A stretch of 64,000 nucleotides of DNA. Origin: Streptomyces adelaidensis (lineage in GTDB: Bacteria; Actinomycetota; Actinomycetes; Streptomycetales; Streptomycetaceae). The number at the start of each line of letters is the position of its first letter. Position 1 is the stretch's first letter. The stretch lies in assembly GCF_016598475.1 (NCBI RefSeq), contig NZ_JAEMUX010000017.1, positions 1-64,000 of the forward strand. The letters are read 5' to 3'. Of the stretch, positions 43,629-53,041 are shown piece after piece. A program made the translations under genes and the position numbers. The notes below the pieces were generated by a model, which had not been told where the DNA came from, did no database searches, and saw nothing but the letters and a program-made list of their open reading frames with translations.

Positions 43629-43765
43629 CTGGTGTTGGTGAAGGTAGCGCCAAGTGACGGTAAAAGACAGAGGTGTTGCGTTATTGCGCGTGACGAATCT
43701 TTTCGCCTCGTCGAATCTTTTCGACTCTTCAAGCACCTTGACCCCTAGCACCCCTCTCCTCAATA

Positions 43766-43779
43766 TGGGAGCGCTCCCA
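43766..43779. promoter_or_regulatory. Perfect CebR/CelR-type operator
   Basis: TGGGAGCGCTCCCA is the exact 14-base palindrome known to bind the LacI-family cellobiose repressors CebR/CelR in actinobacteria. It is 69 bases before the GH48 start. Cello-oligosaccharide induction of GH48, and possibly of the divergent GH6, is inferred. No cebR gene lies in the window. Confidence 0.85.
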
Positions 43780-43847
43780 CTGGTTCAAGGCTTGTTGTTG
43801 CTGCTCCGCCCCCACCTTCGTAAGAGCCGCACGGAAGGAACCAGAGC

Positions 43848-46763
43848 ATGCACCCCAGACCCGGACGCCGCATCACGCGGCGCCTGTGGACCGCCGTGGT
43901 CGCGGCCTTCGCCCTCCCCCTGACGATGCTGAGTGCGGGTTCAACTCCCGCAAGCGCAGCGGCAGTTGCCTGCAGCGTCGATTACAAGACGAACGACTGG
44001 GGTTCGGGCTTCACCGCCGAACTCACGATCACCAACCGGGGCACCGAGGCCATCAGCGGCTGGGCCCTGACGTACGCCTACGCGGGCAACCAGACGCTCT
44101 CCAACGGCTGGAACGGCACCTGGTCGCAGTCCGGGAAGACGGTCACGGCACGCAACCTGTCCTGGAACGGCACGATCGCCGTCGGGGCCGCGGTGACCAC
44201 CGGCGCCCAGTTCACGTACAGCGGCACGAACGCGGCGCCGGCCGGCTTCGCGGTCAACGGCACTCCTTGTGTGGGCGCGCACCAGCCGCCGATCACGGTG
44301 CTGACCAGCCCGACCGCGGGCGCGGTGTACTCGCAGGGCGACGCGGTGCCGATGGCGGCCACCGCGGCCGCCGCGGACAGCGCGACGATCTCCAAGGTCG
44401 AGTTCTACGACGACACGACCCTGCTGGGCACGGACACGACCTCGCCGTACACGTTCTCGGCCACCGGGCTGAGCGTGGGCGGTCACTCGCTGGTCGCCAA
44501 GGCGTACGACAGTCTGGGCGCGTCGGCGGACTCCACGCCGGTCGGCATCACGGTCGCCTCGGGTCCCGCCGTGGTGGTCTCGCCGACCCAACTGGGCGTG
44601 CGGCAAAGTGAGTCGGGCACGTACGACGTAAAACTTTCGACACAGCCGTCGGGCAGTGTGACGGTGACGACCGCGCGGGCGTCCGGCAACACCGGGCTCT
44701 CCGTGACGGGCGGCGCGTCGCTGACCTTCACGTCGTCGAACTGGAACACCGCCCAGAAGGTGACCATCGGCGCCAATGCCTCGGGCACCGGCTCGGCGGT
44801 CTTCGAGTCGACGGCCACCGGCCATGCCAAGGCCGCGGTGACCGTGACCCAGCTGGCCTCGTCGGGTGAGTACGACGCACGGTTCCTGGAGCTGTACGGC
44901 AAGATCACCAACCCGGCGAACGGCTACTTCTCCCCCGAGGGCATCCCCTACCACTCGGTGGAGACACTGATCGTCGAGGCGCCGGACCACGGTCATGAGA
45001 CCACGTCGGAGGCGTACAGCTACCTCCTGTGGCTCCAGGCCATGTACGGCAAGGTGACGGGCGACTGGTCCAAGTTCAACGGGGCCTGGGACATCATGGA
45101 GAAGTTCATGATCCCGACCCACGCCGACCAGCCGACCAACTCCTTCTACAACGCCTCCAAGCCGGCGACGTACGCGCCCGAGCACGACACCCCGAACGAG
45201 TATCCGGCGCAGCTCAACACCGGTGTCTCGGTCGGCCCGGACCCCATCGCCGCCGAGCTGAAGAGCGCGTACGGCACGGACGACGTGTACGGCATGCACT
45301 GGCTGCAGGACGTCGACAACGTCTACGGCTACGGCAACTCGCCCGGCAAGTGCGAGGCGGGCCCGACCGACACCGGCCCGTCGTACATCAACACCTTCCA
45401 GCGCGGCCCGCAGGAGTCCGTGTGGGAGACCGTCCCGCAGCCCACCTGCGACCAGTTCAAGTACGGCGGCACGAACGGGTACCTGGACCTGTTCACCGGT
45501 GACGCGTCGTACTCGAAGCAGTGGAAGTTCACCAACGCCCCGGACGCCGACGCGCGTGCCGTGCAGGCCGCGTACTGGGCGGACATCTGGGCCAAGGAGC
45601 AGGGCAAGGGCGCCGACGTCTCCGCGACCATCGGCAAGGCCGCGAAGATGGGCGACTATCTGCGCTACTCGATGTACGACAAGTACTTCAAGAAGATCGG
45701 CAACTGTGTGGGGGCGACCAGCTGCCCCGCCGGTACCGGCAAGGACGCGTCCCACTACCTGATGTCCTGGTACTACGCGTGGGGCGGCGCCACCGACACC
45801 GCGGCGGGCTGGGCCTGGCGCATCGGCTCCAGTCACACGCACGGCGGCTACCAGAACCCGCTGGCCGCGTACGCCCTCGCCAACTACGCCCCGCTGAAGC
45901 CCAAGTCGGCCACCGGGCAGGCGGACTGGGCCACGTCCCTCAACCGGCAGATCGAGTTCTACCGCTGGCTGCAGGCCGACGAGGGCGGCATCGCGGGCGG
46001 CGCCACCAACAGCTGGGCGGGGCGGTACGCCACTCCCCCGGCCGGTACGCCGACCTTCTACGGCATGTTCTACGACGAGAAGCCCGTGTACCACGACCCG
46101 GCGTCCAACCAGTGGTTCGGCTTCCAGGCCTGGTCCATGGAGCGCGTCGCCGAGTACTACCAGCAGACGGGCAACGCCGCCGCGAAGACCGTCCTCGACA
46201 AGTGGGTCGACTGGGCGCTGTCCAAGACCACGATCAACCCGGACGGGACGTACCGCATTCCGTCGACCTTGCAGTGGTCCGGCGCGCCCGACACCTGGAG
46301 TGCGTCAAGTCCCGGCGCCAACGCGGGACTTCACGTCACCGTCGCCGACTACACCGACGACGTGGGCGTGGCGGCCGCGTACGCCAAGACCCTGACGTAC
46401 TACGCCGACCGCTCCGGGGACGCCGACGCGGCCCGGGTCGCGAAGGCGCTGCTCGACGGCATGTGGGACCACCACCAGGACTCGCTCGGCATCGCCGTTC
46501 CTGAGACCCGGGCCGACTACAACCGGTTCGACGACGGGGTGTACGTGCCGAGTGGGTGGACCGGGACGATGCCGAACGGGGACGCGATCAACTCGTCGTC
46601 GACGTTCGACTCGATCCGGTCGTTCTACGAGGACGATCCGGCTTGGTCGAAGATCGAGGCGTATCTCGCCGGCGGGGCCGCGCCGTCGTTCACGTATCAC
46701 CGGTTCTGGGCTCAGGCGGACATCGCCTTGGCCATGGGTTCGTACGCGGAGTTGTTGGAGTAG
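43848..46763 (+). CDS. Secreted GH48 reducing-end cellobiohydrolase with N-terminal CBM2
   Basis: A 971-residue secreted cellulase. The signal peptide covers residues about 1-37, and a CBM2 begins [16 protein letters not shown] at about 38-140. A bacterial Ig-like module (about 145-240: [20 protein letters not shown]) and a further beta module (about 245-340) follow. The GH48 domain runs from about 345 to the end ([37 protein letters not shown] with the catalytic Glu; [17 protein letters not shown]). GH48 acts processively from reducing ends and works together with GH6, encoded divergently. The ATG has AAGGAA upstream and a perfect CebR operator lies in the promoter. Confidence 0.95.
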   Translation: MHPRPGRRITRRLWTAVVAAFALPLTMLSAGSTPASAAAVACSVDYKTNDWGSGFTAELTITNRGTEAISGWALTYAYAGNQTLSNGWNGTWSQSGKTVTARNLSWNGTIAVGAAVTTGAQFTYSGTNAAPAGFAVNGTPCVGAHQPPITVLTSPTAGAVYSQGDAVPMAATAAAADSATISKVEFYDDTTLLGTDTTSPYTFSATGLSVGGHSLVAKAYDSLGASADSTPVGITVASGPAVVVSPTQLGVRQSESGTYDVKLSTQPSGSVTVTTARASGNTGLSVTGGASLTFTSSNWNTAQKVTIGANASGTGSAVFESTATGHAKAAVTVTQLASSGEYDARFLELYGKITNPANGYFSPEGIPYHSVETLIVEAPDHGHETTSEAYSYLLWLQAMYGKVTGDWSKFNGAWDIMEKFMIPTHADQPTNSFYNASKPATYAPEHDTPNEYPAQLNTGVSVGPDPIAAELKSAYGTDDVYGMHWLQDVDNVYGYGNSPGKCEAGPTDTGPSYINTFQRGPQESVWETVPQPTCDQFKYGGTNGYLDLFTGDASYSKQWKFTNAPDADARAVQAAYWADIWAKEQGKGADVSATIGKAAKMGDYLRYSMYDKYFKKIGNCVGATSCPAGTGKDASHYLMSWYYAWGGATDTAAGWAWRIGSSHTHGGYQNPLAAYALANYAPLKPKSATGQADWATSLNRQIEFYRWLQADEGGIAGGATNSWAGRYATPPAGTPTFYGMFYDEKPVYHDPASNQWFGFQAWSMERVAEYYQQTGNAAAKTVLDKWVDWALSKTTINPDGTYRIPSTLQWSGAPDTWSASSPGANAGLHVTVADYTDDVGVAAAYAKTLTYYADRSGDADAARVAKALLDGMWDHHQDSLGIAVPETRADYNRFDDGVYVPSGWTGTMPNGDAINSSSTFDSIRSFYEDDPAWSKIEAYLAGGAAPSFTYHRFWAQADIALAMGSYAELLE

Positions 46764-46795
46764 CTCCGGGTCGTATGTCGGCCGCGGGTGATCCG

Positions 46796-46840
46796 TGGCT
46801 GGTCGCGCAGTTCCCCGCGCCCCTTGAGGGCGCGGGGTTG
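46796..46840. repeat. Streptomyces intergenic repeat with hairpin
   Basis: GTGGCTGGTCGCGCAGTTCC then CCGCGCCCCTTGAGGGCGCG. The arms 46813-46822 and 46828-46837 pair perfectly. It lies between GH48 and GH74 and may attenuate readthrough. Confidence 0.8.
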
Positions 46841-46892
46841 CTGTGCCCTTTTCTGAGAACTTCCCCCCACTCGTCAGGAGAGGACCCCCACG

Positions 46893-49559
46893 TTGCGAAG
46901 AACCCGCATCCTCACCACCGTCCTGGCCCTCGCGGCCGGTCTTCTCGCGGGATCCCCACCCGCGCTCGGCGCCGAGAAGGCCGACAAGCCGGTGTCCATC
47001 GCCGCCGACACCTACACCTGGAAGAACGCCCGTATCGACGGGGGCGGCTTCGTCCCCGGCATCGTCTTCAACCGCGAGGAGCAGAACCTCGCGTACGCCC
47101 GTACGGACATCGGCGGGGCCTACCGCTGGGTGCAGTCGTCGAAGACCTGGACCCCGGTGCTCGACTCGGTCGGCTGGGACAACTGGGGGCACACGGGTGT
47201 CGTGAGCCTCGCGTCGGACTCGGTCGACCCGAACAAGGTGTACGTGGCGGCCGGTACGTACACGAACAGCTGGGACCCGGGGAACGGGGCGATCCTGAGG
47301 TCGTCGGACCGGGGCGCGAGCTGGGCGAGGACGAACCTGCCGTTCAAGCTGGGCGGGAACATGCCCGGGCGGGGCATGGGCGAGCGCCTGGCGGTGGACC
47401 CGAACAAGAACAGCGTGCTGTATCTGGGCGCGCCCAGCGGCAAGGGGCTGTGGCGGTCGACGGACTCGGGGGTCACCTGGTCGCAGGTGACGGACTTCCC
47501 CAACGTCGGGAACTACGTGCAGGACGCGAGCGACACGAGCGGCTACGCGTCCGACAACCAGGGCATCGTCTGGGTCACCTTCGACGAGACCACCGGCACG
47601 TCCGGCAACGCGACGAAGAGCATCTACGTCGGGGTCGCCGACAAGGACAACGCGGTCTACCGCTCGACGGACGCGGGCGCGACCTGGTCGCGGGTGGCCG
47701 GCCAGCCGACCGGCTATCTGGCCCACAAGGGCGTCCTCGACGCGACGAACGGACACCTCTACCTCTCCTACAGCGACAAGGGCGGCCCGTACGACGGCGG
47801 GAAGGGCCGGCTGTGGCGGTACGCGACCGCGACGGGCGCCTGGACGGACATCAGCCCGGTGGCGGAGGCCGACACGTACTACGGGTTCAGCGGGCTGACG
47901 GTCGACCGCTCGGACCCGGGCACGGTCATGGCGACGGCGTACAGCTCCTGGTGGCCGGACACCCAGATCTTCCGCTCGACGGACAGCGGCGCCACCTGGA
48001 CCAAGGCGTGGGACTACTCGTCGTACCCGAACCGCTCGAACCGCTACACCATGGATGTGTCGTCGTCGCCCTGGCTGACCTGGGGCGCGAACCCGTCGCC
48101 GCCGGAGCAGGCGCCGAAGCTGGGCTGGATGACGGAGGCGCTGGAGATCGACCCGTTCGACTCGAACCGGATGATGTACGGGACGGGCGCGACGGTCTAC
48201 GGCACGGAGAACCTGGGGAACTGGGACAGCGGCGGCCAGTTCACCATCAAACCGATGGTGCAGGGCCTGGAGGAGACCGCGGTCCTCGACCTGGCCTCTC
48301 CCCCGTCCGGCGCCCCGCTGCTCAGCGCGCTCGGTGACATCGGCGGCTTCCGGCACACGGACCTGACGAAGGTCCCGTCGATGATGTTCACCTCGCCGAA
48401 CTTCACGACGACGACCAGCCTGGACTACGCGGAGTCCAACCCGAACACGGTCGTCCGGGTCGGCGACCTGGACTCCGGCCCGCACATCGCCTTCTCCACG
48501 GACAACGGCGCCAACTGGTTCGCGGGCACCGACCCCTCGGGCGTCAGCGGCGGCGGTACGGTCGCGGCGGCCTCGGACGGCAGCCGGTTCGTGTGGAGCC
48601 CGGACGGCACCGGCGTGCAGTACGCGACCGGCTTCGGCACCTCGTGGTCGGCGTCGAGCGGCATCCCGGCCGGCGCGATCGTCGAGTCGGACCGGGTGGA
48701 CCCGAAGACCTTCTACGGCTTCAAGTCCGGGAAGTTCTACGTCAGTACGGACGGCGGCGCGACCTTCACCGCCTCCTCGGCGACCGGCCTGCCCGGCGGT
48801 GACAGCGTCCGCTTCAAAGCGCTGGCCGGTGTGAAGGGTGATGTGTGGCTGGCGGGCGGCGCGACGGACGGCGCCTACGGTCTGTGGCACTCCACGGACG
48901 GCGGCACCACCTGGACCAAGCTCTCGAACGTCGAGCAGGCCGACACCATCGGCTTCGGCAAGGCGGCCACCGGGGCCTCGTACCAGACCCTCTACACCAG
49001 CGCCAAGATCGGCGGCGTGCGCGGCATCTTCCGCTCGACGGACAAGGGCGCGACCTGGACCCGGATCAACGACGACGCCCACCAGTGGGGCTGGACGGGC
49101 GCGGCGATCACGGGTGATCCGCGTGTCTACGGCCGGGTCTACGTCGCGACGAACGGGCGCGGCGTCGTCTACGGCGACTCCTCCGACTCGGCAGGAGGAG
49201 GCGGCGGTACCGATCCCGACCCGGAGCCGGAGCCCACGGGCGCCTGCGCGGTGACGTACAAGATCACCAGTGAGTGGTCGGGCGGCTTCCAGGCGGACGT
49301 GCGGCTGGCCAACACGAGTACGAGCGCGTGGACCGGCTGGTCGCTGGGCTGGACCTTCCCGAACGGCCAGAGCGTCTCCCAGCTCTGGAACGCCGACCAC
49401 ACCCAGTCGGGGTCGGCCGTCACGGCGAAGAACATCAGCTGGAACGGGAACGTGGCGGCGGGTTCGTCGGTGAGCTTCGGCTTCACCGGAAGCTGGTCGG
49501 GGACGAACGGGAAACCGACCGCGTTCAAGCTCGGTGACCAGTCCTGCGCGGTGACCTGA
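46893..49559 (+). CDS. Secreted GH74 xyloglucanase with C-terminal CBM2
   Basis: An 888-residue secreted enzyme. The signal peptide covers residues about 1-28. Two seven-bladed propellers form the GH74 domain (about 35-765), with repeated STDxGxTW-type motifs. The catalytic Asp positions are in YARTDIGGAYRW (near residue 70) and LGDIGGFRHTDL (near 485). A Gly/Asp/Pro/Glu linker and a C-terminal CBM2 (about 785-888, CAVTYKITSEWSGGF) follow. It cleaves xyloglucan backbones. The TTG start is preceded by AGGAGAGG. No CebR box was seen in the 129-base gap, so it probably depends partly on GH48 transcription. Confidence 0.93.
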   Translation: MRRTRILTTVLALAAGLLAGSPPALGAEKADKPVSIAADTYTWKNARIDGGGFVPGIVFNREEQNLAYARTDIGGAYRWVQSSKTWTPVLDSVGWDNWGHTGVVSLASDSVDPNKVYVAAGTYTNSWDPGNGAILRSSDRGASWARTNLPFKLGGNMPGRGMGERLAVDPNKNSVLYLGAPSGKGLWRSTDSGVTWSQVTDFPNVGNYVQDASDTSGYASDNQGIVWVTFDETTGTSGNATKSIYVGVADKDNAVYRSTDAGATWSRVAGQPTGYLAHKGVLDATNGHLYLSYSDKGGPYDGGKGRLWRYATATGAWTDISPVAEADTYYGFSGLTVDRSDPGTVMATAYSSWWPDTQIFRSTDSGATWTKAWDYSSYPNRSNRYTMDVSSSPWLTWGANPSPPEQAPKLGWMTEALEIDPFDSNRMMYGTGATVYGTENLGNWDSGGQFTIKPMVQGLEETAVLDLASPPSGAPLLSALGDIGGFRHTDLTKVPSMMFTSPNFTTTTSLDYAESNPNTVVRVGDLDSGPHIAFSTDNGANWFAGTDPSGVSGGGTVAAASDGSRFVWSPDGTGVQYATGFGTSWSASSGIPAGAIVESDRVDPKTFYGFKSGKFYVSTDGGATFTASSATGLPGGDSVRFKALAGVKGDVWLAGGATDGAYGLWHSTDGGTTWTKLSNVEQADTIGFGKAATGASYQTLYTSAKIGGVRGIFRSTDKGATWTRINDDAHQWGWTGAAITGDPRVYGRVYVATNGRGVVYGDSSDSAGGGGGTDPDPEPEPTGACAVTYKITSEWSGGFQADVRLANTSTSAWTGWSLGWTFPNGQSVSQLWNADHTQSGSAVTAKNISWNGNVAAGSSVSFGFTGSWSGTNGKPTAFKLGDQSCAVT

Positions 49560-49581
49560 CACCCCCGGGCAGGACGAGAAA

Positions 49582-49612
49582 GAGGGCGCGCGCCGGGTCG
49601 GCGCGCGCCCTC
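49582..49612. terminator. Hairpin terminator after the GH74 gene
   Basis: Perfect 13-base arms (49582-49594 and 49600-49612; GAGGGCGCGCGCC and its complement) with a 5-base loop, 22 bases after the stop. Confidence 0.85.
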
Positions 49613-49718
49613 ACTCGTCCTCGTCGTCACGGTGGCGGATCCACCAGAAGAGCATCACCGTGGCGGCTATCAGCGTGATGATCGCCGGAGCGGCGGTCAC
49701 GAGGCGGGACAAGGTCAT
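49611..49718 (-). CDS. Possible 35-residue single-helix membrane protein
   Basis: An ATG-TGA ORF reading MTLSRLVTAAPAIITLIAAT, then a further hydrophobic stretch (VMLFWW) and the charged tail IRHRDDEDE. The layout (short N-terminus, one membrane helix, acidic cytoplasmic end) resembles small streptomycete membrane peptides. The ribosome site is weak and the stop touches the GH74 terminator. It is the only coding signal in 49560-49791. Confidence 0.45.
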   Translation of the reverse strand: MTLSRLVTAAPAIITLIAATVMLFWWIRHRDDEDE

Positions 49719-49791
49719 CGACGGATGGTCCCGCCCTTGTCCGCCGACGTCACTAGGACGGCTGAAAATACACCCGTTCGTGTCGCATGAG

Positions 49792-51657
49792 TTATGGCGT
49801 GTACACCGTCGGCCTGGGTGCCGTGGGCATCCCGTTCCCGATGAAGAAGCTGGTGTGCGGGGGCTGGTTGTAGGCGGTGTTCTGCCAGGCCAGACCCGTG
49901 CGGTACATCGTGTCGTGCAGCAGGGTCGTGATCTTCGTGCCGGTCTCGACGGGGGTCGAGTAGATCCGCAGCGCCGTGTTGCTGCTGGTGCGCCAGACGA
50001 CCTCTTCGCGCCAGTCGCCGAGGATGTCGCCGGAGAGGGCGGGGGTGGCCTTGGTGCCGTTGTTGGAGGACACCCCGGAGCCGGTCAGCAGGCGGGTGTC
50101 CGAGGAGGTGCCGTACTTGTCGATGCGGGTGCCGTCGAGGAGTTCACGGACCGGGTCGCCGTCCCACCAGGAGAGGAAGTTGACGGAGGAGGGCTCCCGG
50201 CCCTTCGTCGCGCCGCCCTCGTCGCGGATGGACGAGTCGGAGGCGGACCACATCTCGGGCCCGTCGTTGCCGGCGTAGATGTCCCCGGCGACGCCCCGGC
50301 CGTTGTCGCAGCAGGCGGCGAGCTGCCAGCGGATCGCGCCGTTGGCCGGGTTGATGTACAGCTCGGCGGGCTGCGAGGTGGACTCGGAGACCTTGAAGTA
50401 CTCCAGGCCCGAGGTGGACGCGTCGAGGTCGCCCAGGTGCTGGGCGTCGCCGTGGCCCGTCCTGGTGGTCCACAGGGCGTTGCCGTTGTCGTCCACGGCC
50501 ATCGCCCCGTACACGATCTCGTCCTTGCCGTCGTTGTCGACGTCACCGACGGAGAGGCTGTGCGAACCCTGCCCGTCGAAGCCCTTGCCGCTGTTGGTGG
50601 AGGAGTTGGTGTCGAAGGTCCAGCGGCGGGTGAAGGAGCCGTTCCGCCAGTCCCAGGCGGCGATCACCGAACGGGTGTAGTAGCCGCGCGCCATGATCAG
50701 CGAGGGGCGGGCGCCGTCCAGGTACGCCGTCCCGGCGAGGAAGCGGTCGACGCGGTTGCCGTAGGAGTCGCCCCAGGACGAGACCGTGCCGCGGGCCGGG
50801 ACATAGTCCACGGTCTGCATCGCCCTGCCCGTCTGGCCGTTGAACATGGTCAGGTACTCGGGGCCGGACAGGATGTAGCCGCTGGAGTTGCGATGGTCCG
50901 CGGACGAGCTGCCGATGACCGTGCCGGCGCCGTCGACCGTGCCGTCCGCCGTCTTGGCGGCGATCTCGGCCTTGCCGTCACCGTCGTAGTCGTACACCTG
51001 GAACTGCGTGTAGTGCGCGCCCGAGCGGATGTTGCGGCCCAGGTCGATACGCCACAGGCGGGTGCCGTCCAGCTTGATGCCGTCGATGATCGTGTTGCCG
51101 GTGTAGCCGGACTGCGAGTTGTCCTTGGCGTTCGTCGGCTGCCACTTCAGGACGAACTCCAGGGCGCCGTCGCCGTCGAGGTCCCCGACGGAGGCGTCAT
51201 TGGCCTCGTAGGTGTACGCGACGCCGTCCGGGGTGGTGCCCCCCGCGGGCGCGCTGATCGGTACGTCCTTGTAGCCGGTGCGGAGTTGGACCGCGTGGAC
51301 CGAGTCGCCCTGCTCCACTCCGTTCACGATCGCCCGGACCGTGTAGTCCGCCTGGGAGGGCGCCCCGGAGTGGAAGTAGTTGGTGGAGCCGGTGACCGGC
51401 GTCGAGTTGACCTTCGTACCGGCCCGGTAGACGTTGAACGACACGTCGTTCGGGTCGGTCCCCAGCCAGCGCCAGCTGACCAGGTTGCCGCTGTCGACGT
51501 GCACACTGACCACGCCTCGGTCGAGGGCCTCGACCTGGCGGGCGGTGGCCGCCTCGGCGGGGGTGACGGTGAAGGTGACGAGTCCGGCGGCGACGAGGGC
51601 CGCTGTCACCGCCGAGCGCAGGGCTCGGCGTCTGTGGTACCTGTGCGGGTGCTGCAC
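49792..51657 (-). CDS. Secreted rhamnogalacturonan lyase (PL11)
   Basis: A 621-residue secreted enzyme that eliminatively cleaves the rhamnogalacturonan I backbone of pectin. The signal peptide covers residues about 1-37. An N-terminal fibronectin-like segment (WRWLGTDPNDVSFNVYRAG) precedes an eight-bladed propeller with many calcium-binding DxDxDG motifs (VGDLDGDGALEF, YDYDGDGKAEIAAKTADG, GDVDNDGKDEIVYGAM, GDILGDWREEVVWR). It ends QPPHTSFFIGNGM. The GTG at 51657 has GGAGG 7 bases upstream. It is transcribed toward GH74 and separated from it by a terminator. Confidence 0.93.
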   Translation of the reverse strand: MQHPHRYHRRRALRSAVTAALVAAGLVTFTVTPAEAATARQVEALDRGVVSVHVDSGNLVSWRWLGTDPNDVSFNVYRAGTKVNSTPVTGSTNYFHSGAPSQADYTVRAIVNGVEQGDSVHAVQLRTGYKDVPISAPAGGTTPDGVAYTYEANDASVGDLDGDGALEFVLKWQPTNAKDNSQSGYTGNTIIDGIKLDGTRLWRIDLGRNIRSGAHYTQFQVYDYDGDGKAEIAAKTADGTVDGAGTVIGSSSADHRNSSGYILSGPEYLTMFNGQTGRAMQTVDYVPARGTVSSWGDSYGNRVDRFLAGTAYLDGARPSLIMARGYYTRSVIAAWDWRNGSFTRRWTFDTNSSTNSGKGFDGQGSHSLSVGDVDNDGKDEIVYGAMAVDDNGNALWTTRTGHGDAQHLGDLDASTSGLEYFKVSESTSQPAELYINPANGAIRWQLAACCDNGRGVAGDIYAGNDGPEMWSASDSSIRDEGGATKGREPSSVNFLSWWDGDPVRELLDGTRIDKYGTSSDTRLLTGSGVSSNNGTKATPALSGDILGDWREEVVWRTSSNTALRIYSTPVETGTKITTLLHDTMYRTGLAWQNTAYNQPPHTSFFIGNGMPTAPRPTVYTP

Positions 51658-51695
51658 GTGACGAACCTCCAGAAAGGACGGACGGGTTCCGCCTC

Positions 51696-51899
51696 TCAGT
51701 CGCCGCCGTTCCCGGCCACGTTGCCGTACCTTTCGGCCAGTTCGGCGACCGTGCGGCCGATCCTCGCGCGCAGCTCGCCCGGTGCCAGCACCTCGATGTC
51801 CGCACCCAGCCGCAGGAACTCGCCCTGAGCGTGTTCGACCGACTCGATCGGCACCCTGAGGGTGGCCCAGCCGGCCGACGGTCTCCTGAACCCGGACGC
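51696..51899 (-). pseudogene. C-terminal remnant of a WYL-domain transcriptional regulator
   Basis: Directly after the methyltransferase stop, the same frame stays open for 67 codons to TGA. It reads WATLRVPIESVEHAQGEFLR, LGADIEVLAPGELRARI and TVAELAERYGN, the usual tail of YafY/WYL-type regulators. The DNA-binding and WYL core domains are missing and there is no start signal. A deletion probably joined the methyltransferase 3' end to this tail. Confidence 0.65.
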
Positions 51900-52640
51900 T
51901 CAGCCCTTGCGGAACGCGCGCAGGGTGAACTCCGGGTCCGGGCGGGCCCGGTCCTGGTCGGGCAGGGCCGCGAGCCGGACCGCGAACCCGTCGGCGCGCG
52001 GGTCGCCCGGCGGCAGCGTCACGAACCAGCCGCGCCGCAGGTCGGCGACGGTGCGGCGGGGGCTTCGGCCCTGGCCACGACCGGGGAAGCGGGCGTGTCC
52101 GTTGGTGCGCAGGCCGTGTTCGTCGGCGTACTTCTCGACGGTCGCCGCGGTGTCCATGGCCGGGGTCCGGGGGCGTGGGGCGAGGACGGCGTCGATGTCG
52201 CTGCCCACGTTGTGGGCGGCGGCCTTGTCGACGGTGGTGACGTAGACCCCGCCGGGGCGGAGCACCCGGGCGCACTCGGCGACGACGGTCCGTACGTCTT
52301 CGGCGCCGCCCAGCAGGTGCAGCAGCCACACGCTGGTCACGGCGTCGAACTCCCCGTCCCGGAAGGGGAGTCGGCGGCCGTCGGCGATCACGACGGAGCC
52401 GGGCAGCCGTTCGGCGGCCCGGCTCGCCATCGCGTGCGTGAGGTCGATGCCGGTCACCCGCATCCCGTGCCGCCCGGCCGCGAACCGCCGGGTCACGATC
52501 CCGGTGCCGCAGGCGAGGTCGAGCAGCCGGCGGGTGCCCTCGGGGACGAGGCCGAGCACCGCCTCGGCGGCGGCCTCGGCCCGGGGCTCGCCGCCGCGCA
52601 GCGCGTCGTAGTCGACCGCTTCCTTGTTGTAGTCCAGCAC
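51900..52640 (-). CDS. Class I SAM-dependent methyltransferase
   Basis: A 246-residue methyltransferase of the UbiE/BioC-like type. RRLLDLACGTGIVTRRFA near residue 40 is SAM motif I, GIDLTHAMASRAA is motif II-like, FDAVTSVWLLHLLGG is motif IV and RVLRPGGVYVTTVD is motif VI. The GTG at 52640 lies 5 bases after the pterin dehydratase stop, so the two are likely co-transcribed. The substrate is unknown. Confidence 0.85.
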   Translation of the reverse strand: MLDYNKEAVDYDALRGGEPRAEAAAEAVLGLVPEGTRRLLDLACGTGIVTRRFAAGRHGMRVTGIDLTHAMASRAAERLPGSVVIADGRRLPFRDGEFDAVTSVWLLHLLGGAEDVRTVVAECARVLRPGGVYVTTVDKAAAHNVGSDIDAVLAPRPRTPAMDTAATVEKYADEHGLRTNGHARFPGRGQGRSPRRTVADLRRGWFVTLPPGDPRADGFAVRLAALPDQDRARPDPEFTLRAFRKG

Positions 52641-52645
52641 CCGCC

Positions 52646-52951
52646 TCAGCCCGCCCCGTGGCCGGGCGCGAGCGCCTCCACCTTGCGGGCCAGCTCGAAG
52701 TCCTTCTCGGTGACGGCGCCGCCCGCGCTGTGCGTGCTGATGGTCAGCGAGACGGTGTCGTAGCCGAGGGTGAGATCGGAGTGGTGGCCGAGCTCCTCCT
52801 GCGTCCGGGCGATGTGCACGACCAGCGCGGTCGCCGCGAGGTGCGAGGCCAGCCGGTAGGAGCGGGCGATCCGGTCCCCGTCCAGCGACCAACCGGGCAG
52901 CTCCGCCAGCCGGTCCTCGATCTCCTTCTGCGACAAGGCTTCGACGGCCAT
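52646..52951 (-). CDS. 4a-hydroxytetrahydrobiopterin dehydratase (pterin-4a-carbinolamine dehydratase)
   Basis: A 101-residue protein of the PCD/DCoH family, which dehydrates the pterin made by aromatic amino acid hydroxylases. LPGWSLDGDRIARSY near residue 20 and EELGHHSDLTLGYDTVSLTISTH near residue 55 hold the conserved histidines and Asp. The ATG at 52951 has GGAAGGAG upstream. No hydroxylase gene is adjacent. Confidence 0.92.
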   Translation of the reverse strand: MAVEALSQKEIEDRLAELPGWSLDGDRIARSYRLASHLAATALVVHIARTQEELGHHSDLTLGYDTVSLTISTHSAGGAVTEKDFELARKVEALAPGHGAG

Positions 52952-53041
52952 GGCCGACTCCTTCCGTGACGTCCCCTCCATGACGTGCGGTCTCTCTCAG
53001 CCTGCCACAGCCCGGCCGCCGGGTCCCTGGTCGGACGGTTC

